Shown: piece by piece, positions 36,586 to 45,470 of the stretch
Position numbering within the stretch: the stretch's first letter is position 1
How the letters are laid out: each line of letters opens with the position of its first letter
Origin: Lysobacter_I brunescens
GTDB lineage: Bacteria > Pseudomonadota > Gammaproteobacteria > Xanthomonadales > Xanthomonadaceae
NCBI RefSeq assembly: GCF_042677005.1
Contig: NZ_JBHTIF010000003.1
Location: 62,001-126,000, forward strand
DNA length: 64,000 bases
Direction: 5' to 3'
The notes under the pieces: generated by a model
What the model saw: only the letters and a program-made list of their open reading frames with translations
Databases searched by the model: none
What the model was told of the DNA's origin: nothing
Position numbers and translations under genes: made by a program

Positions 36586-38538
36586 ATGGTCGGCAACGCA
36601 TCCGGCGGGCCAGGCGGCACGGCCGACGACCCGGTCGAAGACGGCTTCGATGGTCGCGCCTACGCCCGCGAGCTGACGCCCGCGCCGGGCGTCTATCGCA
36701 TGTACGCCGCCGACGACAGCCTGCTGTACGTCGGCAAGGCGGCGTCGCTGAAGAAGCGCGTCGCCAGCTACTTCACCAAGGCCCTGCCCACGCGCACCGC
36801 CGTGATGGTGTCGCAGATCGCGCGCATGGAAGTCACGGTCACGCGCACGCCGACCGAGGCCCTGCTGCTGGAAAACCAGCTGATCAAGTCGCTGCGCCCG
36901 CGCTACAACGTGCTGCTGCGCGACGACAAGAGCTATCCCTTCGTGGTGCTCACCCGCGAGGCCTGGCCGAGGATCGCCTTCCATCGCGGCGCGCGATCGC
37001 TGCCCGGCCGCTATTTCGGGCCGTATCCCAGCGTGTACGCGGTGCGCGAGACGCTGAACCTGATGCAGAAGATCTTTCGCCTGCGCAGCTGCGAGGACAG
37101 CGTGTTCCGCAATCGCTCGCGACCCTGCCTGCAGCACCAGATCGGGCGCTGCAGCGCGCCGTGCGTGGGCCTGGTGCAGGCGCGCGACTATGCCGACAGC
37201 GTGCGCCAGGCGACGATGCTGCTGGACGGCCGCAGCGACGACCTCACCGCCGAACTGACCGCGTCCATGGAACAGGCCAGCGCCCGTCTGGATTTCGAGG
37301 AGGCCGCGCGCCTGCGCGACCTCGTCGCGTCGATCCGCAAGCTGCAGTCGCGCCAGTACGTCGATGGCAGCGCCGCCGATCTGGACGTGCTCGCCGTGGC
37401 GATGAAGGGCGCGCAGGCCTGCGTCCTGCTGATGATGTTCCGCGACGGCCGCAACCTCGGCACCCGCAGCTTCTTCCCGAAGACCAACGGCGAGGACAGC
37501 GCGGAGGAAGTGCTGGGGGCGTTCGTCTCGCAGTACTACGCCGAACAGCCGCCGCCGCGCGAGATCGTCCTCGATCGGGACATCCCCGAGCGCGAGATGA
37601 TCGAGGAAGCCCTGGGCCTCTCGGCCGGGCGCAAGGTGCAGGTCAAGACCAGCGTGCGCGGCGAACGCGCCGGCTACCTCGACCTCGTCCGCCGCAACGC
37701 CGAGATGGCGCTCGCCACCGAACTGGGCAGCAACGCCGCGCAGCGCGCACGTGCCGATGCGCTGCGCGAGATGCTCGGCCTGGACGAACTGCCGCAGCGC
37801 ATCGAGTGCTTCGACATCAGCCACACCATGGGCGAGGCGACCGTGGCCTCCTGCGTGGTCTTCGACGCCGATGGCCCGGTGCGCGGGCAGTACCGGCGCT
37901 ACAACATCGAAGGCATCGAGCCCGGCGACGACTACGCGGCGATGCACCAGGCGCTGGAGCGCCGCTTCCGTCGCGCCGTCGAGGCCCGCCAGGACGCCGA
38001 GACCGCTGCCGAAGATGAGGGGCAGGGCGAAGCGGCGGCGACCGGACGCACCCGCAGCGGCGCCGGCGTGCTGCCGGACCTGCTGCTCATCGACGGCGGC
38101 GCCGGCCAGGTGGCCCAGGCCCAGGCGGTGCTCGCCGACCTCGGCGTGACCGGTGTGATGATCGTCGGCGTGGCCAAGGGCGAGGCCCGGCGCCCCGGCG
38201 ACGAAACCCTGCTGCTGCCCGATGGCCGCGAACTGCACCCCGGCGCGGCCTCCCTCGGCCTGCAACTGGTCCAGCAGGTGCGCGACGAAGCGCACCGATT
38301 CGCCATCACCGGGCATCGCGGGCGTCGCCAGAAAGCGCGCACGACGAGCAAACTGGAGGACATTCCCGGCATCGGACCGCGTCGACGCGCTAATCTGTTG
38401 CGGCATTTCGGCGGTCTCGGCGGCCTGAAGGCGGCGGGCATCGAAGACATCGCCCGCGTCGAAGGCATCAACGCCGCCCTCGCCGAACGGATCTACGCGA
38501 GCCTCCACGGCATCGACACGCAGCAAGGACTCCCATGA
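36586..38538 (+). CDS. uvrC: excinuclease ABC subunit C
   Basis: A 650-residue nucleotide-excision-repair nuclease that makes both incisions around UvrB-bound damage. Order: GIY-YIG nuclease (GVYRMYAADDSLLYVGKA, about 35-110), a Cys cluster (SCEDSVF, PCLQHQIGRCSAPC), the UVR helix (ARLDFEEAARLRDLVASI, about 225-245), the RNase H-like domain (CFDISHTMGE, LLIDGGAGQ) and two C-terminal helix-hairpin-helix motifs (IPGIGPRRRANLL). A charged insert near residue 470 is non-conserved. Its stop overlaps pgsA. Confidence 0.95.
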   Translation: MVGNASGGPGGTADDPVEDGFDGRAYARELTPAPGVYRMYAADDSLLYVGKAASLKKRVASYFTKALPTRTAVMVSQIARMEVTVTRTPTEALLLENQLIKSLRPRYNVLLRDDKSYPFVVLTREAWPRIAFHRGARSLPGRYFGPYPSVYAVRETLNLMQKIFRLRSCEDSVFRNRSRPCLQHQIGRCSAPCVGLVQARDYADSVRQATMLLDGRSDDLTAELTASMEQASARLDFEEAARLRDLVASIRKLQSRQYVDGSAADLDVLAVAMKGAQACVLLMMFRDGRNLGTRSFFPKTNGEDSAEEVLGAFVSQYYAEQPPPREIVLDRDIPEREMIEEALGLSAGRKVQVKTSVRGERAGYLDLVRRNAEMALATELGSNAAQRARADALREMLGLDELPQRIECFDISHTMGEATVASCVVFDADGPVRGQYRRYNIEGIEPGDDYAAMHQALERRFRRAVEARQDAETAAEDEGQGEAAATGRTRSGAGVLPDLLLIDGGAGQVAQAQAVLADLGVTGVMIVGVAKGEARRPGDETLLLPDGRELHPGAASLGLQLVQQVRDEAHRFAITGHRGRRQKARTTSKLEDIPGIGPRRRANLLRHFGGLGGLKAAGIEDIARVEGINAALAERIYASLHGIDTQQGLP

Positions 38539-39155
38539 AGTTGACGGTACCGACCCTCCTCACCCTCGCGCGGATCGTGATGATTCCCGTGCTGGTGCTG
38601 GTGTTCTACCTGCCCTACGGGTGGACCAACTTCGCCTGTGCCGGCCTGTTCGCGCTCGCGGCGTTCACCGACTGGCTCGACGGCTGGATCGCACGTCGCT
38701 ACCACCAGTTTTCCGCGTTCGGCGCCTTCCTCGATCCCGTGGCCGACAAGCTGATGGTCGCGGTCGCCCTGTTCCTCATCGTGCAGGGCCATCCCACGCG
38801 CTGGATGACCCTCTGGGCGCTGGTGATCGTCGGTCGCGAGATCGCGGTGTCGGCCTTGCGCGAATGGATGGCGGAGATCGGTCAGCGCGCCACGGTCAAA
38901 GTCGCTTTCATCGGAAAAATCAAGACTGTTGCGCAGATGGTCGCGCTGCTATGCTTGCTTTATTCGGTGACACCGGACACGCCTCCGCGTGCGATGCCAT
39001 GGATGGGCCAGCCCATCTTCCACATCGGCGAATGGATGCTGGCGGCCGCCGCGATCCTGACCCTCTGGTCCGGAGCGCAGTATCTCAAGGCGGCCTGGCC
39101 CGCCCTGATGGCGGACGAAGGCAAACGAGTGGAGAGTGTTGACAGCGCCGAATAA
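38535..39155 (+). CDS. pgsA: phosphatidylglycerophosphate synthase
   Basis: A 206-residue CDP-alcohol phosphatidyltransferase making phosphatidylglycerophosphate from CDP-diacylglycerol and glycerol-3-phosphate. The catalytic motif D-x2-DG-x2-AR-x8-G-x3-D-x3-D is complete in FTDWLDGWIARR followed by FGAFLDPVADK. About six membrane helices are present. The ATG overlaps the uvrC stop (uvrC-pgsA coupling is widespread in proteobacteria). The promoter of the downstream tRNA-Gly lies at its very end. Confidence 0.95.
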   Translation: MKLTVPTLLTLARIVMIPVLVLVFYLPYGWTNFACAGLFALAAFTDWLDGWIARRYHQFSAFGAFLDPVADKLMVAVALFLIVQGHPTRWMTLWALVIVGREIAVSALREWMAEIGQRATVKVAFIGKIKTVAQMVALLCLLYSVTPDTPPRAMPWMGQPIFHIGEWMLAAAAILTLWSGAQYLKAAWPALMADEGKRVESVDSAE

Positions 39156-39166
39156 CGTTGTAAAAT
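39139..39166 (+). promoter_or_regulatory. sigma-70 promoter of tRNA-Gly
   Basis: TTGACA (39139-39144) and TAAAAT (39161-39166) are separated by 16 bases. The -10 box ends 14 bases before the mature tRNA-Gly 5' end, giving a short leader. The -35 hexamer lies inside the last codons of pgsA. Confidence 0.85.
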
Positions 39167-39179
39167 TTCAATCTCTTCT

Positions 39180-39255
<76 letters not shown>

Positions 39256-39266
39256 GTTTCAAGCAG

Positions 39267-39293
39267 ACCCCGGTTCGCCGGGGTTTGTTGTTT
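39267..39293 (+). terminator. rho-independent terminator after tRNA-Gly
   Basis: ACCCCGG-TTCG-CCGGGGT forms a seven-bp stem with a stable UUCG tetraloop, followed by TTGTTGTTT. It lies 11 bases after the tRNA 3' end. Confidence 0.92.
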
Positions 39294-39328
39294 CAAGAGG
39301 GCCCATCGGGAAGTTGGGTCCACGAGGA

Positions 39329-39358
39329 TTGATTCCGTCATCGGATCGGCCTCACAAT
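39329..39358 (+). promoter_or_regulatory. possible promoter of tRNA-Cys
   Basis: TTGATT (39329-39334) and CACAAT (39353-39358) are 18 bases apart, ending 9 bases before tRNA-Cys. A separate promoter is expected because a terminator follows tRNA-Gly. The match is moderate. Confidence 0.45.
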
Positions 39359-39367
39359 GCAGTCACC

Positions 39368-39441
39368 GGCCTGGTGGCAGAGTGGTTATGCAGCGGATTG
39401 CAAATCCGTCAATGCCGGTTCGATTCCGACCCAGGCCTCCA
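39368..39441 (+). tRNA. cysT: tRNA-Cys (GCA)
   Basis: Acceptor GGCCTGG pairs with CCAGGCC. The anticodon stem CGGAT/ATCCG holds loop TTGCAA with anticodon GCA, the T-arm is GCCGG-TTCGATT-CCGAC, and the end TCCA is encoded. Length is 74 bases. It is followed by its own terminator. Confidence 0.96.
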
Positions 39442-39462
39442 AGTTTCAGCAGCGTCAACGAG

Positions 39463-39487
39463 AACCCGCTTCGGCGGGTTTTTTGTT
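39463..39487 (+). terminator. rho-independent terminator after tRNA-Cys
   Basis: AACCCGC-TTCG-GCGGGTT followed by TTTTGTTG gives a seven-bp stem with UUCG loop and T-run, 22 bases after tRNA-Cys. Confidence 0.92.
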
Positions 39488-39547
39488 GCCTGCGCTTCTC
39501 ACAGGTGGTTTCCATTCTGGGTGCCGCTCAGGCACGCTATGCGCGCC

Positions 39548-39632
39548 GCCCGGGTGGCGAAACGGTAGACGCAGGGGACTTAAAATCCCCCCGCCGCAAG
39601 GCGATGTGGGTTCGAGTCCCACCCCGGGCACA
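39548..39632 (+). tRNA. leuZ: tRNA-Leu (TAA)
   Basis: Acceptor GCCCGGG pairs with CCCGGGC. The anticodon stem GGGGA/TCCCC encloses CTTAAAA with anticodon TAA, a class II variable arm (CCGCCGCAAGGCGAT region) is present, and the T-arm is GTGGG-TTCGAGT-CCCAC. The CCA end is not encoded (ACAAC follows). The T-arm and 3' acceptor strand occur again 102 bases downstream. Confidence 0.95.
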
Positions 39633-39783
39633 ACACCAAATCCGGTCGTGGGGTTCGTCCACGCGTTGCGACGCGTTTGTCGCCACCATGGCTTATTGCT
39701 GAGGAGGCGCGGTTCGAGTCCCACCCCGGGCACAACACCAAATCCGGTCGTGGGGTTCGTCCGCGCGTTGCGACGCGTTTGTC
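39609..39783 (+). repeat. direct repeat carrying the tRNA-Leu 3' end (attachment-site-like)
   Basis: Copy 1 (39609-39681) and copy 2 (39711-39783) are 73 bases long and differ at one base (A/G at 39660 versus 39762). The first 21-24 bases of each copy are the T-arm 3' half and acceptor strand of tRNA-Leu, so copy 2 is a displaced tRNA fragment. Duplication of a tRNA 3' end is the usual product of integrase-mediated insertion, and a spacing of 102 bases suggests an excised element or simple tandem duplication. No integrase gene is nearby. Confidence 0.85.
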
Positions 39784-39808
39784 ACCCTCGTGTCGAAGGG
39801 GAACCAGA

Positions 39809-41437
39809 ATGTCGCGCTATGCCACCTATGCCGCTGCCTGGTTGCTGACCGCGCTATCGATTGCGGCCACGGTCTTCGGAGGCAGCGGTTGGGCCTGGAT
39901 GATCGGCCTCTTCGGTGCCTTCACGCTGCTCGGCACGCTGGATCTGCTGCAGACGCGCAGTACGCTGCGCCGCAATTATCCGATCCTCGCGCACTTCCGC
40001 TACGGGCTGGAGTCCATCGGTCCGGAGATGCGCCAGTACTTCATCGAGTCGGACACCGCCGAGGTGCCGTACTCGCGCCAGCAGCGCGCGCTGATCTACC
40101 AGCGGTCCAAGGGCGTGAACGACACGCGTCCGTTCGGTACGCAGCAGGATGTCTACGGCGACGAGTACGAGTGGGTGAACCATTCGATGCTGCCGGCGCA
40201 GGTGGACTCCGAGGATTTCCGCATCCGCATCGGCAGCGGATCGGCGCAGCCCTACGATGCCAGCGTCTTCAACATCTCGGCGATGAGCTTCGGTTCGCTG
40301 TCGGCGAACGCGATCCGAGCGCTGAACGCCGGCGCGAAGCGCGGCGGTTTCTACCACGACACCGGCGAAGGCTCGATCTCGCCTTACCACCGCGAGCACG
40401 GCGGCGACCTGGTCTGGGAGATCGGCAGCGGCTACTTCGGCTGCCGCAACGACGACGGCAGCTTCAGCGATGAGCGCTTCGCCGCGAACGCGCGCGACCC
40501 GCAGGTGAAGATGATCGAGCTGAAGCTGTCGCAGGGTGCCAAGCCCGGCCACGGCGGCGTGCTGCCGGCGGCGAAGGTCAGCGCGGAGATCGCGACGACA
40601 CGCGGTGTGCCGATGGGCGTCGACTGCGTGTCGCCGGCGCGGCACTCGGCCTTCTCCACGCCGATCGGGCTGCTGGAATTCGTCGCGCGCATGCGCGAAC
40701 TCTCGGGCGGCAAGCCGACCGGGTTCAAGCTGGCGATCGGCCATCCCTGGGAATGGTTCGGCATCGCCAAGGCGATGCGCGAGACCGGGATCCTGCCGGA
40801 CTTCATCGTCGTCGACGGGGGCGAGGGCGGCACCGGCGCGGCGCCGGCGGAGTTCATCGACCACGTCGGCGTGCCGATGCATGAGGCGCTGATGCTGGTG
40901 CACAACACCCTGGTCGGCCTGGACCTGCGCGATCGGGTGAAGATCGGCGCGGCAGGGCGCATCGCCAGCGCGTTCGACATCGCGCGCACGCTGTCGATGG
41001 GCGCGGACTGGTGCAACGCCGCGCGCGGCTTCATGTTCGCACTGGGCTGCATCCAGGCGCACAGCTGCCACACCAGCCGCTGCCCGACCGGCATCGCCAC
41101 GCAGGATCCCTCGCGCTGGCGCAACCTCGATGTCGACGACAAGTCGATGCGTGTCCATCGCTTCCATCGCCACACGCTGCACGCGCTGAAGGAACTGCTG
41201 TGCGCGGCGGGACTGGAACATCCCTCGCAGCTGGGGCCCGAGCACATCCTGCGCCGTGTGTCGCCGATCGAAGTCCGCTCGCTGGCCGCACTGTATCGCT
41301 TCCTCGAACCGGGCGAGCTGCTCGCCGGCGGAGTGAGCGAACACGCCGTGTTCCGCGACTACTGGGCGATGGCGCGCAGCGATGCCTTCGCGCCGCCGGA
41401 AGGCATGCTGCGGATGCGCGGCAGCAAGTCGCGCTGA
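39809..41437 (+). CDS. FMN-binding glutamate synthase family protein
   Basis: A 542-residue protein with two N-terminal membrane helices (about 5-45) and the synthase domain of glutamate synthase. ISAMSFGSLSANAIRALNAGA and DGGEGGTGAAP are the FMN/2-iminoglutarate segments, and GCIQAHSCHTSRCPTGIAT carries the C-x5-C-x4-C set for a [3Fe-4S] cluster. The glutaminase domain of true GltB is missing, so it is a stand-alone redox enzyme of unknown substrate. AAGGGG precedes the ATG. The gene follows directly after the tRNA-Leu repeat. Confidence 0.87.
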   Translation: MSRYATYAAAWLLTALSIAATVFGGSGWAWMIGLFGAFTLLGTLDLLQTRSTLRRNYPILAHFRYGLESIGPEMRQYFIESDTAEVPYSRQQRALIYQRSKGVNDTRPFGTQQDVYGDEYEWVNHSMLPAQVDSEDFRIRIGSGSAQPYDASVFNISAMSFGSLSANAIRALNAGAKRGGFYHDTGEGSISPYHREHGGDLVWEIGSGYFGCRNDDGSFSDERFAANARDPQVKMIELKLSQGAKPGHGGVLPAAKVSAEIATTRGVPMGVDCVSPARHSAFSTPIGLLEFVARMRELSGGKPTGFKLAIGHPWEWFGIAKAMRETGILPDFIVVDGGEGGTGAAPAEFIDHVGVPMHEALMLVHNTLVGLDLRDRVKIGAAGRIASAFDIARTLSMGADWCNAARGFMFALGCIQAHSCHTSRCPTGIATQDPSRWRNLDVDDKSMRVHRFHRHTLHALKELLCAAGLEHPSQLGPEHILRRVSPIEVRSLAALYRFLEPGELLAGGVSEHAVFRDYWAMARSDAFAPPEGMLRMRGSKSR

Positions 41438-41446
41438 GCGGCTTCG

Positions 41447-41974
41447 TCAGTCCAGGCAGTTGCCCGAGCGGCCATCCGCGCCTGGAATCGACAGCCCGGC
41501 CGGGCCGACGTGGTAGTAGAGCGACACGATCTTCCAGCCGTCGTCGTCGCGGTACAGCTGCAGGCTGTTCACGCCGGTGAAATCGGGCGTCTTCGCCGAT
41601 GCGTCGGTGCGCGATTCGACCACGCTGTAGACCGTGGCGAAGCGATCGTAGGTCTCGATGTCGCGCGCGATCTCGCATTCATGGAAGCCGGCTTCGCCGA
41701 CCGGTTCGAGCGCCTTGAGGAAGTCGCCGGCGCTGCTGCGCCTGAGCGAAGGGTGTCCTTCGCGCACGCGGCTGCCGAAGATCACCGCGTCCGCATGGAA
41801 GATCCCGCGCAGGGTCACGACATCGGCCGCGGCACCGGCCTCGTGCGACATCGCGCGCCACAGCGAGGACACGGTGTGCTCCGGTCCGGCGATTCCTGCG
41901 GCACGCGCGCCAGGGACAACAAGCAGGGCCGCCAGCAAGGCGGCCCCGGTGGTTGCACGGATGCGTGGACGCAT
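41447..41974 (-). CDS. exported SnoaL/NTF2-like protein
   Basis: A 175-residue protein with signal peptide (MRPRIRATTGAALLAALLVVPGARA) and one NTF2-like cone fold (about 30-160; HTVSSLWRAMSH at the start, ATVYSVVESR and GVNSLQLYRDDDGWKIVSLYYHVG in the strands). This is typical of DUF4440/SnoaL-like proteins, which bind small ligands or act as minor enzymes. No catalytic residues are obvious. The ATG overlaps the DUF885 stop by one base (TGATG), indicating co-translation. Confidence 0.75.
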   Translation of the reverse strand: MRPRIRATTGAALLAALLVVPGARAAGIAGPEHTVSSLWRAMSHEAGAAADVVTLRGIFHADAVIFGSRVREGHPSLRRSSAGDFLKALEPVGEAGFHECEIARDIETYDRFATVYSVVESRTDASAKTPDFTGVNSLQLYRDDDGWKIVSLYYHVGPAGLSIPGADGRSGNCLD

Positions 41975-43791
41975 CAGGCCTTCTTCGACGCGATCCAGCG
42001 GTCGATCTTCGCCTCCAGCACCGACAGCGGCACTGCGCCGTCCTTCAGCACTTCCGCGTGGAACTCGCGCACGTCGAACTTCGCGCCGAGCGCCTTGCGT
42101 GCGCGCTGCTTGAGTTCCTGGATCTTGAGCTCGCCGATCTTGTAGGCCAGTGCCTGCGCCGGCCAGGCGATGTAGCGCTCGGCCTCGGCGGTGGACTGGG
42201 TTTCGCTCTCGGCGGAGTTGTCGAGCATGTACTTGATGACCTGCTCGCGACTCCAGCCCTTGCTGTGCAGGCCGGTGTCGGTCACCAGGCGGATCGCGCG
42301 CCACAGCTCGTTCTGCAAGTAGCCGAAATGATCGTACGGGTTCTCGTACACGCCCAGCGACTTGCCCAGCGATTCGGCGTAGAGGCCCCAGCCTTCGGAG
42401 AACGCGGTTTCGCCGCCGAAGCGACGGAAGGCGGGCACGCCCTTAAGCTCCTGCTGCAGCGCGATCTGGAAGTGGTGGCCGGGCACGGCTTCGTGCAGGT
42501 AAAGGTCCTCGGCATCCCAAGTCTTGCGCGTCGGCAGGTCGTAGGTGTTGACGTAGAAGATGCCCGGGCGCGAACCGTCCTCGCTCGGCCCCTGGTAGGA
42601 GCCGCCGGCGGCGGACTTGGCGCGGAACGCTTCCACCGGACGGATCTCGAAGCCGGCCTTCGGCATCAGCGAGAACTGTTCGCCGATGCGCACGTTCACC
42701 TTCGCCTCCAGGCTGCGGTAATGCTTCAGCAGCGCTTCTTCCGACGGGTACTGGAACTGCTTGTCCTCGCGCATGAACTTGAAGAAGTCCTGCAGCGAGC
42801 CCTTGAAGCCGACCTCGGCCATGATCTTGCGGATCTCGCCGTGGATCCGCGCGACTTCGTCCAGGCCGATCTGGTGGATCTGCGCAGGCGTGAGGTCGGT
42901 GGTGGTGCTCTGGCGCACGTTGAACGCGTACCACTCGGCGCCGCCGGGGATCTTGTCCAGGCCGACCGTGTCGCGCGTCGCCGGCATGTACTCGTCGGCG
43001 AGGAAGGTGCGCAGCTTGCGGAACGAGGGCATGACCTGTTTGCCGATCATGTCGCGGTAGGCCGCAGTCAGGCGGGCCTTGTCGGCTTCGCTGAAATCGG
43101 CGGGCATCGACTGGATCGGGCCCCAGAAGAGGGTCTTGGTCGGGTCGTCGTTGGTGAGCGCGTCGATCTGAGGCACCACCTTCACCATCAGCGCGCGCGG
43201 CTGCACCACGCCGGCCTTCATGCCTTCGCGCATGTTGCCGATCATGCTGTCGATCAGCACCGGCAGGCGGTTGCCGCGCGCCAGCCAGTTCTCGTAGTCC
43301 TTCACGGTCTTGAACGGCTGCGGGCCGGTGCCCGAGCCGAACATCGCGGCGTAGGTGACCAGGCTGCCCATCTGGTTCACCGGCAGCATCCAGCCGGGAT
43401 ATTTCTCGGCTTCGAGCGAATCCCGGAGATCCTCGACGAAGATCTCGTAGCTGAGCAGGTCCTGCCCCTGCAGGCCGGCCGGGCCGATCGCTTCGACCTT
43501 CTTCAGCCAGCGCTCGCTGAAGGCGATGGCATCGGTACGGAATTGGGCCGAATAGAAATCGGGCATCTGGTCGTTGTAGCGAGGGTCGCCCTGCAGCGTG
43601 GCCTGGATCGGGCTGAGCTTGAGGGTCTCTTCCCAGTACTCGGCATAGAGGCGGTCGAGACGCTGGGCCTTGGATTCCGAGGTCGCGGCCTGCGCGGGCT
43701 GTGCGGCCCGGGCCGGTGCGGCGGGCGCGATGGCGATCAGGCTCGCGGCGACGGCGATCGCGAGCAGGGACTGGCGGGTGAAGGCGGACAT
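41974..43791 (-). CDS. DUF885 zinc-peptidase-like exported protein
   Basis: A 605-residue exported protein. The signal peptide is MSAFTRQSLLAIAVAASLIAIAPAAPARA. The DUF885 metal site is visible as LYLHEAVPGHHFQ (HExxxxHH), with GETAFSEGWGLYAE providing the downstream Glu. The family are gluzincin-related peptidases, often annotated as X-Pro dipeptidyl or arginine/lysine-rich peptide hydrolases; specificity is unknown. It is the first gene of a pair with the SnoaL-like gene. The ATG at 43791 starts the signal peptide, whereas the longer frame to 43887 does not. Confidence 0.85.
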   Translation of the reverse strand: MSAFTRQSLLAIAVAASLIAIAPAAPARAAQPAQAATSESKAQRLDRLYAEYWEETLKLSPIQATLQGDPRYNDQMPDFYSAQFRTDAIAFSERWLKKVEAIGPAGLQGQDLLSYEIFVEDLRDSLEAEKYPGWMLPVNQMGSLVTYAAMFGSGTGPQPFKTVKDYENWLARGNRLPVLIDSMIGNMREGMKAGVVQPRALMVKVVPQIDALTNDDPTKTLFWGPIQSMPADFSEADKARLTAAYRDMIGKQVMPSFRKLRTFLADEYMPATRDTVGLDKIPGGAEWYAFNVRQSTTTDLTPAQIHQIGLDEVARIHGEIRKIMAEVGFKGSLQDFFKFMREDKQFQYPSEEALLKHYRSLEAKVNVRIGEQFSLMPKAGFEIRPVEAFRAKSAAGGSYQGPSEDGSRPGIFYVNTYDLPTRKTWDAEDLYLHEAVPGHHFQIALQQELKGVPAFRRFGGETAFSEGWGLYAESLGKSLGVYENPYDHFGYLQNELWRAIRLVTDTGLHSKGWSREQVIKYMLDNSAESETQSTAEAERYIAWPAQALAYKIGELKIQELKQRARKALGAKFDVREFHAEVLKDGAVPLSVLEAKIDRWIASKKA

Positions 43792-43923
43792 GCGGGGCTC
43801 CGGAAACGTGCGTTCGGGGGCCGTCGGCGGTCGGGAGGCCGGGACGGGACGAGCGCAAGCGTCCCCCGGGAGCGGGGGAGCGGGCATCGGCCAAAGGTCA
43901 CGCGCCGGCGGCTGCCTGCGCGT

Positions 43924-44694
43924 TCAGTGCGCGGCGTCGTGGCGCAGCTGCGCGGCGCGCTCGGCGCCGAGATAGGCGGTGATGCCGCGCCGGATCAGGT
44001 AGATCAGCGGGATCATCGCGATCGCGGCGGCCATCTTGTAGGCGTAGTTCACGGAGCTGACCGCCAGGAACAGCGAGGTCGGCCACTGCTGCGGCCCGAG
44101 CACGAAGGCGATGTACAGCACGACGAAGCTGTCGATCAGCTGCGAGACCGCGGTGGAGCCGGTGGCGCGCAGCCAGACGTGCTTCTCGCCCGTGGCGCGG
44201 CGGATGCGATGGAAGACCGACACGTCGATCAGCTGGCCGAGCAGGAAGGCGACCACCGAGCCGGCGATGGTCCACAGGCCCTGGCCGAACACGGCGGCGA
44301 AGGCCTTCTGGTAGTCCGGCACGCCCTGGTCCTGGGCGGCGCCGACCCACCAGCCGGCCGGGGCGAGGTGGATCGCGGCGAACGCGAACACGAAGCCGTA
44401 CAGGATCAGCGCGACCGCGACCCAGGAGATCATGCGCACGCCGCGCTTGCCGTAGAACTCGTTGATGACGTCGGTGAAGACGAACACGATCGGCCACAGC
44501 AGGGTGCCGGCGGTGAAGCTGAGCGAACCGGTCTGGCCGAACAGGTTCCATTCCATCGGTGCGATGCCGAGGGTGTCCTCCAGCGCGAAGATCTTCACGC
44601 CGATGAACTCGGCGAGGACGGTGTTGACGCAGAAGAACGCGGCCAGAACGATGAACAGGCGGGTCGCGCGGTCGTCGAACAGGCGGAAGCTCAT
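43924..44694 (-). CDS. yhhQ: queuosine precursor transporter
   Basis: A 256-residue integral membrane protein of the YhhQ/ECF-type family that imports preQ0/preQ1 for tRNA queuosine. Six helices are visible. FCVNTVLAEFIGVKIF at the start, WPIVFVFTDVINEFYGKRGVR in the middle, and FLLGQLIDVSVFHRIR plus STAVSQLIDSFVVLYIAF are family hallmarks. Its ATG overlaps the DUF502 stop (ATGA), so the two are co-translated. Confidence 0.88.
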   Translation of the reverse strand: MSFRLFDDRATRLFIVLAAFFCVNTVLAEFIGVKIFALEDTLGIAPMEWNLFGQTGSLSFTAGTLLWPIVFVFTDVINEFYGKRGVRMISWVAVALILYGFVFAFAAIHLAPAGWWVGAAQDQGVPDYQKAFAAVFGQGLWTIAGSVVAFLLGQLIDVSVFHRIRRATGEKHVWLRATGSTAVSQLIDSFVVLYIAFVLGPQQWPTSLFLAVSSVNYAYKMAAAIAMIPLIYLIRRGITAYLGAERAAQLRHDAAH

Positions 44695-45371
44695 GGCGTG
44701 GTGTCCGTTTGCGGGCTGGCGGGCGCGGAAAAGGGGATGTAGTCCGGCGCGACCGCGCCGCCGCTGATGATGAAGCTCATCGCCTGGTCGACGGTCCAGT
44801 CGGTGGGCGTCATCTTCTCGACCGGCACGATCTCGAGATAGCCGGAGGTGGGGTTCGGCGTGGTCGGCACGTAGACGGCGGCGAGTTCGCGGCCCGTGCC
44901 GTGTTCGCGCATCACCCGGGTGACGAAGCCGAGCGTCTTCATCTCGGTGTGCGGGAAGTCGATCAACACCACGCGCTGGGTGCCGTCGGGCTTGGTCTGC
45001 AGGATGTCCAGCAGCTTGCGCGCGCTGCCGTAGATGGTGCTGGCCAGCGGGATGCGCTGGATCAGCGATTCGAACCAGGCGAGCAGGCGCTTGCCGATCA
45101 CGCGGCGCGCCATGAAGCCCGAGAGCAGGATCACGCCGATGGTGGCCAGCACGCCAAGCGCACCGCGTACCCAGGGCTGCACCAGCCAGGCCAGGTCGCC
45201 GGCCGTGGCGAGATTGGCGAGCATGGGCTCGATGATCGGCCGGCTGATCTCCGACAGCAGCAGGAACACGAACTTCACCACGACCCAGGTCAGCCAGATC
45301 GGCAGCAGGGTGAGCAGGCCTGTGATGAACAGCCGCTGCAGGCGGCGGTTGAACGAAGTGGGAGAAGACAT
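44691..45371 (-). CDS. DUF502 membrane protein
   Basis: A 226-residue protein with two N-terminal membrane helices (about 14-37 and 65-85) and a soluble domain. GLLTLLPIWLTWVVVKFV, RRVIGKRLLAWFESLIQRIPLASTIYGSARKLLD and FVPTT-like VYVPTTPNPTSGYLEIVP are the DUF502 segments. The family is widespread in bacteria and plants (COV homologues), with unclear function, possibly membrane trafficking or integrity. It is translationally coupled to the queuosine precursor transporter. Confidence 0.85.
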   Translation of the reverse strand: MSSPTSFNRRLQRLFITGLLTLLPIWLTWVVVKFVFLLLSEISRPIIEPMLANLATAGDLAWLVQPWVRGALGVLATIGVILLSGFMARRVIGKRLLAWFESLIQRIPLASTIYGSARKLLDILQTKPDGTQRVVLIDFPHTEMKTLGFVTRVMREHGTGRELAAVYVPTTPNPTSGYLEIVPVEKMTPTDWTVDQAMSFIISGGAVAPDYIPFSAPASPQTDTTP

Positions 45372-45470
45372 GGCGCGATTGTACGGGCAGGCGCGCGCCA
45401 TGCGACCGGCCGATCGTGCGCCGTGCGCAACCCAGCGGGCCGATGGCGAGACCCGCTGCCGGTGCTGCGG

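Noticed and set aside
39711..39735. second tRNA-Leu
   Set aside because: Only the T-arm half and acceptor 3' strand are present; no D-arm, anticodon arm or 5' acceptor strand.
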